NCBI GenBank assembly: GCA_937942205.1
Contig: CALDFO010000332.1
Location: forward strand, 1-5,667
From: an uncultured Alphaproteobacteria bacterium
Lineage (GTDB): Bacteria; Pseudomonadota; Alphaproteobacteria; Micropepsales; Micropepsaceae
Length of the DNA: 5,667 bases
Direction: 5' to 3'
The first letter of the stretch is position 1. Each line of letters begins with the position of its first letter. A model generated the notes under the pieces. It had not been told where the DNA came from and searched no databases. It worked only from the letters and a program-made list of their open reading frames with translations. Shown here in pieces: positions 5,158-5,667 of the stretch. The position numbers and the translations under genes are program-made.

Positions 5158-5190
5158 AAAACCCGGCGCCCTATGGGGGCCGGGTTTTTT
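5158..5190 (+). terminator. Rho-independent terminator after csbD
   Basis: AAAACCCGGC (5158-5167) pairs with GCCGGGTTTT (5179-5188); CCC/GGG (5169-5171, 5175-5177) extends the stem across one mismatch, and T residues run from 5185 to 5190. It lies about 120 nt past the csbD stop and 41 nt before sppA, so it insulates sppA from csbD transcription. Confidence 0.88.
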
Positions 5191-5231
5191 CCACTATGGT
5201 GGGACTCTCATATTTTCCCGAAGGGCATTTC

Positions 5232-5667
5232 ATGATCCGCTTCCTTGCCTGGGTCCGCGCCATTCTGATGAGCGTGGTGAACACGCTGGCCAGGGCGGCG
5301 GTGCTGCTGCTGATCGTGCTGGGCGTGCTGTTCGTGATCGGCCTGGCGCGGGGCGATGGCTTGCCCGGCACGATGGTGGTGACCATGGACCTGCGCGAGG
5401 CGCTGCCCGATTCCGCGGCCTCGCCCACCAGCGTCTTCACCCCGCGCCGCCTGACGGTGATGGGTTTGGTGCTGGGGCTGGAGGCGGCGGGCAAGGACGC
5501 GCGGGTCAAGGGCGCGGTGATGCAACTGGGCAACGGCGCGATTTCCACCGCCCAGGCGCAGGAGATCGCGGCGGCGGTGCGGCGTTTCCGCGACCAGGGC
5601 AAGTTCGTGATCGCCCAGGCTACCGCGTTCCGCGGCTCGGGGCTGGGCGATTATCTGGCCGCCAGCG
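5232..5667 (+). CDS. sppA: Signal peptide peptidase SppA-type protease, N-terminal part
   Basis: The first 145 codons are present; the frame is open to the window edge. SppA is a membrane-anchored Ser/Lys protease of the S49 family that digests leftover signal peptides on the periplasmic side. After a basic N-terminus there is a membrane segment at about residues 22-38. The following text, with VVTMDLREALPD, DARVKGAVMQLGNG, AQAQEIAAAVRRFRDQGKFVIAQATAF and the final GDYLAAS, matches the N-terminal domain of the long SppA form, where the Y(Y)LAS motif comes just before the catalytic lysine. That lysine and the nucleophilic serine should lie beyond the window. AAGGG at 5221-5225 precedes ATG-5232 by 6 nt. 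No clear promoter is visible in the 41 nt after the terminator. Confidence 0.85.
   Translation, partial: MIRFLAWVRAILMSVVNTLARAAVLLLIVLGVLFVIGLARGDGLPGTMVVTMDLREALPDSAASPTSVFTPRRLTVMGLVLGLEAAGKDARVKGAVMQLGNGAISTAQAQEIAAAVRRFRDQGKFVIAQATAFRGSGLGDYLAAS

Overview
The window is high-GC bacterial DNA whose gene content points to an alphaproteobacterium. The evidence is a tandem pair of IalB-family proteins, a near-perfect EcfG-type general-stress promoter in front of a CsbD-family gene, and a bioF-bioD-bioA cluster. The order within the class cannot be fixed from this sequence alone.

Layout. At 1-2798 on the plus strand lies a tightly packed run: the last codons of bioF, then bioD, bioA and an exported methionine sulfoxide reductase A (msrA), ended by a rho-independent terminator. 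At 2976-4153 on the plus strand is a translationally overlapping pair of IalB-family envelope proteins, one membrane-anchored and one secreted, ended by a strong GNRA-loop terminator that also serves the convergent gene. At 4252-4722 on the minus strand is msrB with a Tat-type signal. At 4857-5039 on the plus strand is a 60-residue CsbD-like stress protein. At 5232-5667 on the plus strand is the start of a signal peptide peptidase of the SppA type, cut by the window edge. No gene-free stretch exceeds 300 bases.

How the genes relate. BioF, BioA and BioD catalyse consecutive steps from pimeloyl thioester to dethiobiotin. MsrA and MsrB repair the two stereoisomers of methionine sulfoxide. Both appear exported and both appear to lack the usual resolving cysteine, so together they look like a cell-envelope methionine-repair pair that depends on an external reductant. 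msrB and csbD diverge around a perfect inverted repeat holding the EcfG -35 box, which suggests general-stress control of csbD and possibly of msrB.

The most unusual features are small-scale. First, a 17-bp unit is repeated three times over the bioF/bioD junction; its length makes every copy recreate an ATGA stop/start overlap, giving a chain of two tiny six-codon ORFs leading into bioD. Second, a two-hairpin palindromic element of about 72-74 bp sits in frame inside bioA, adding about 24 residues without disrupting the gene; an element of the same architecture lies downstream of csbD. Third, the 3' end of msrB carries a duplicated G-rich motif. I found no CRISPR array, tRNA, rRNA, transposase or other obvious new defence or mobile system.
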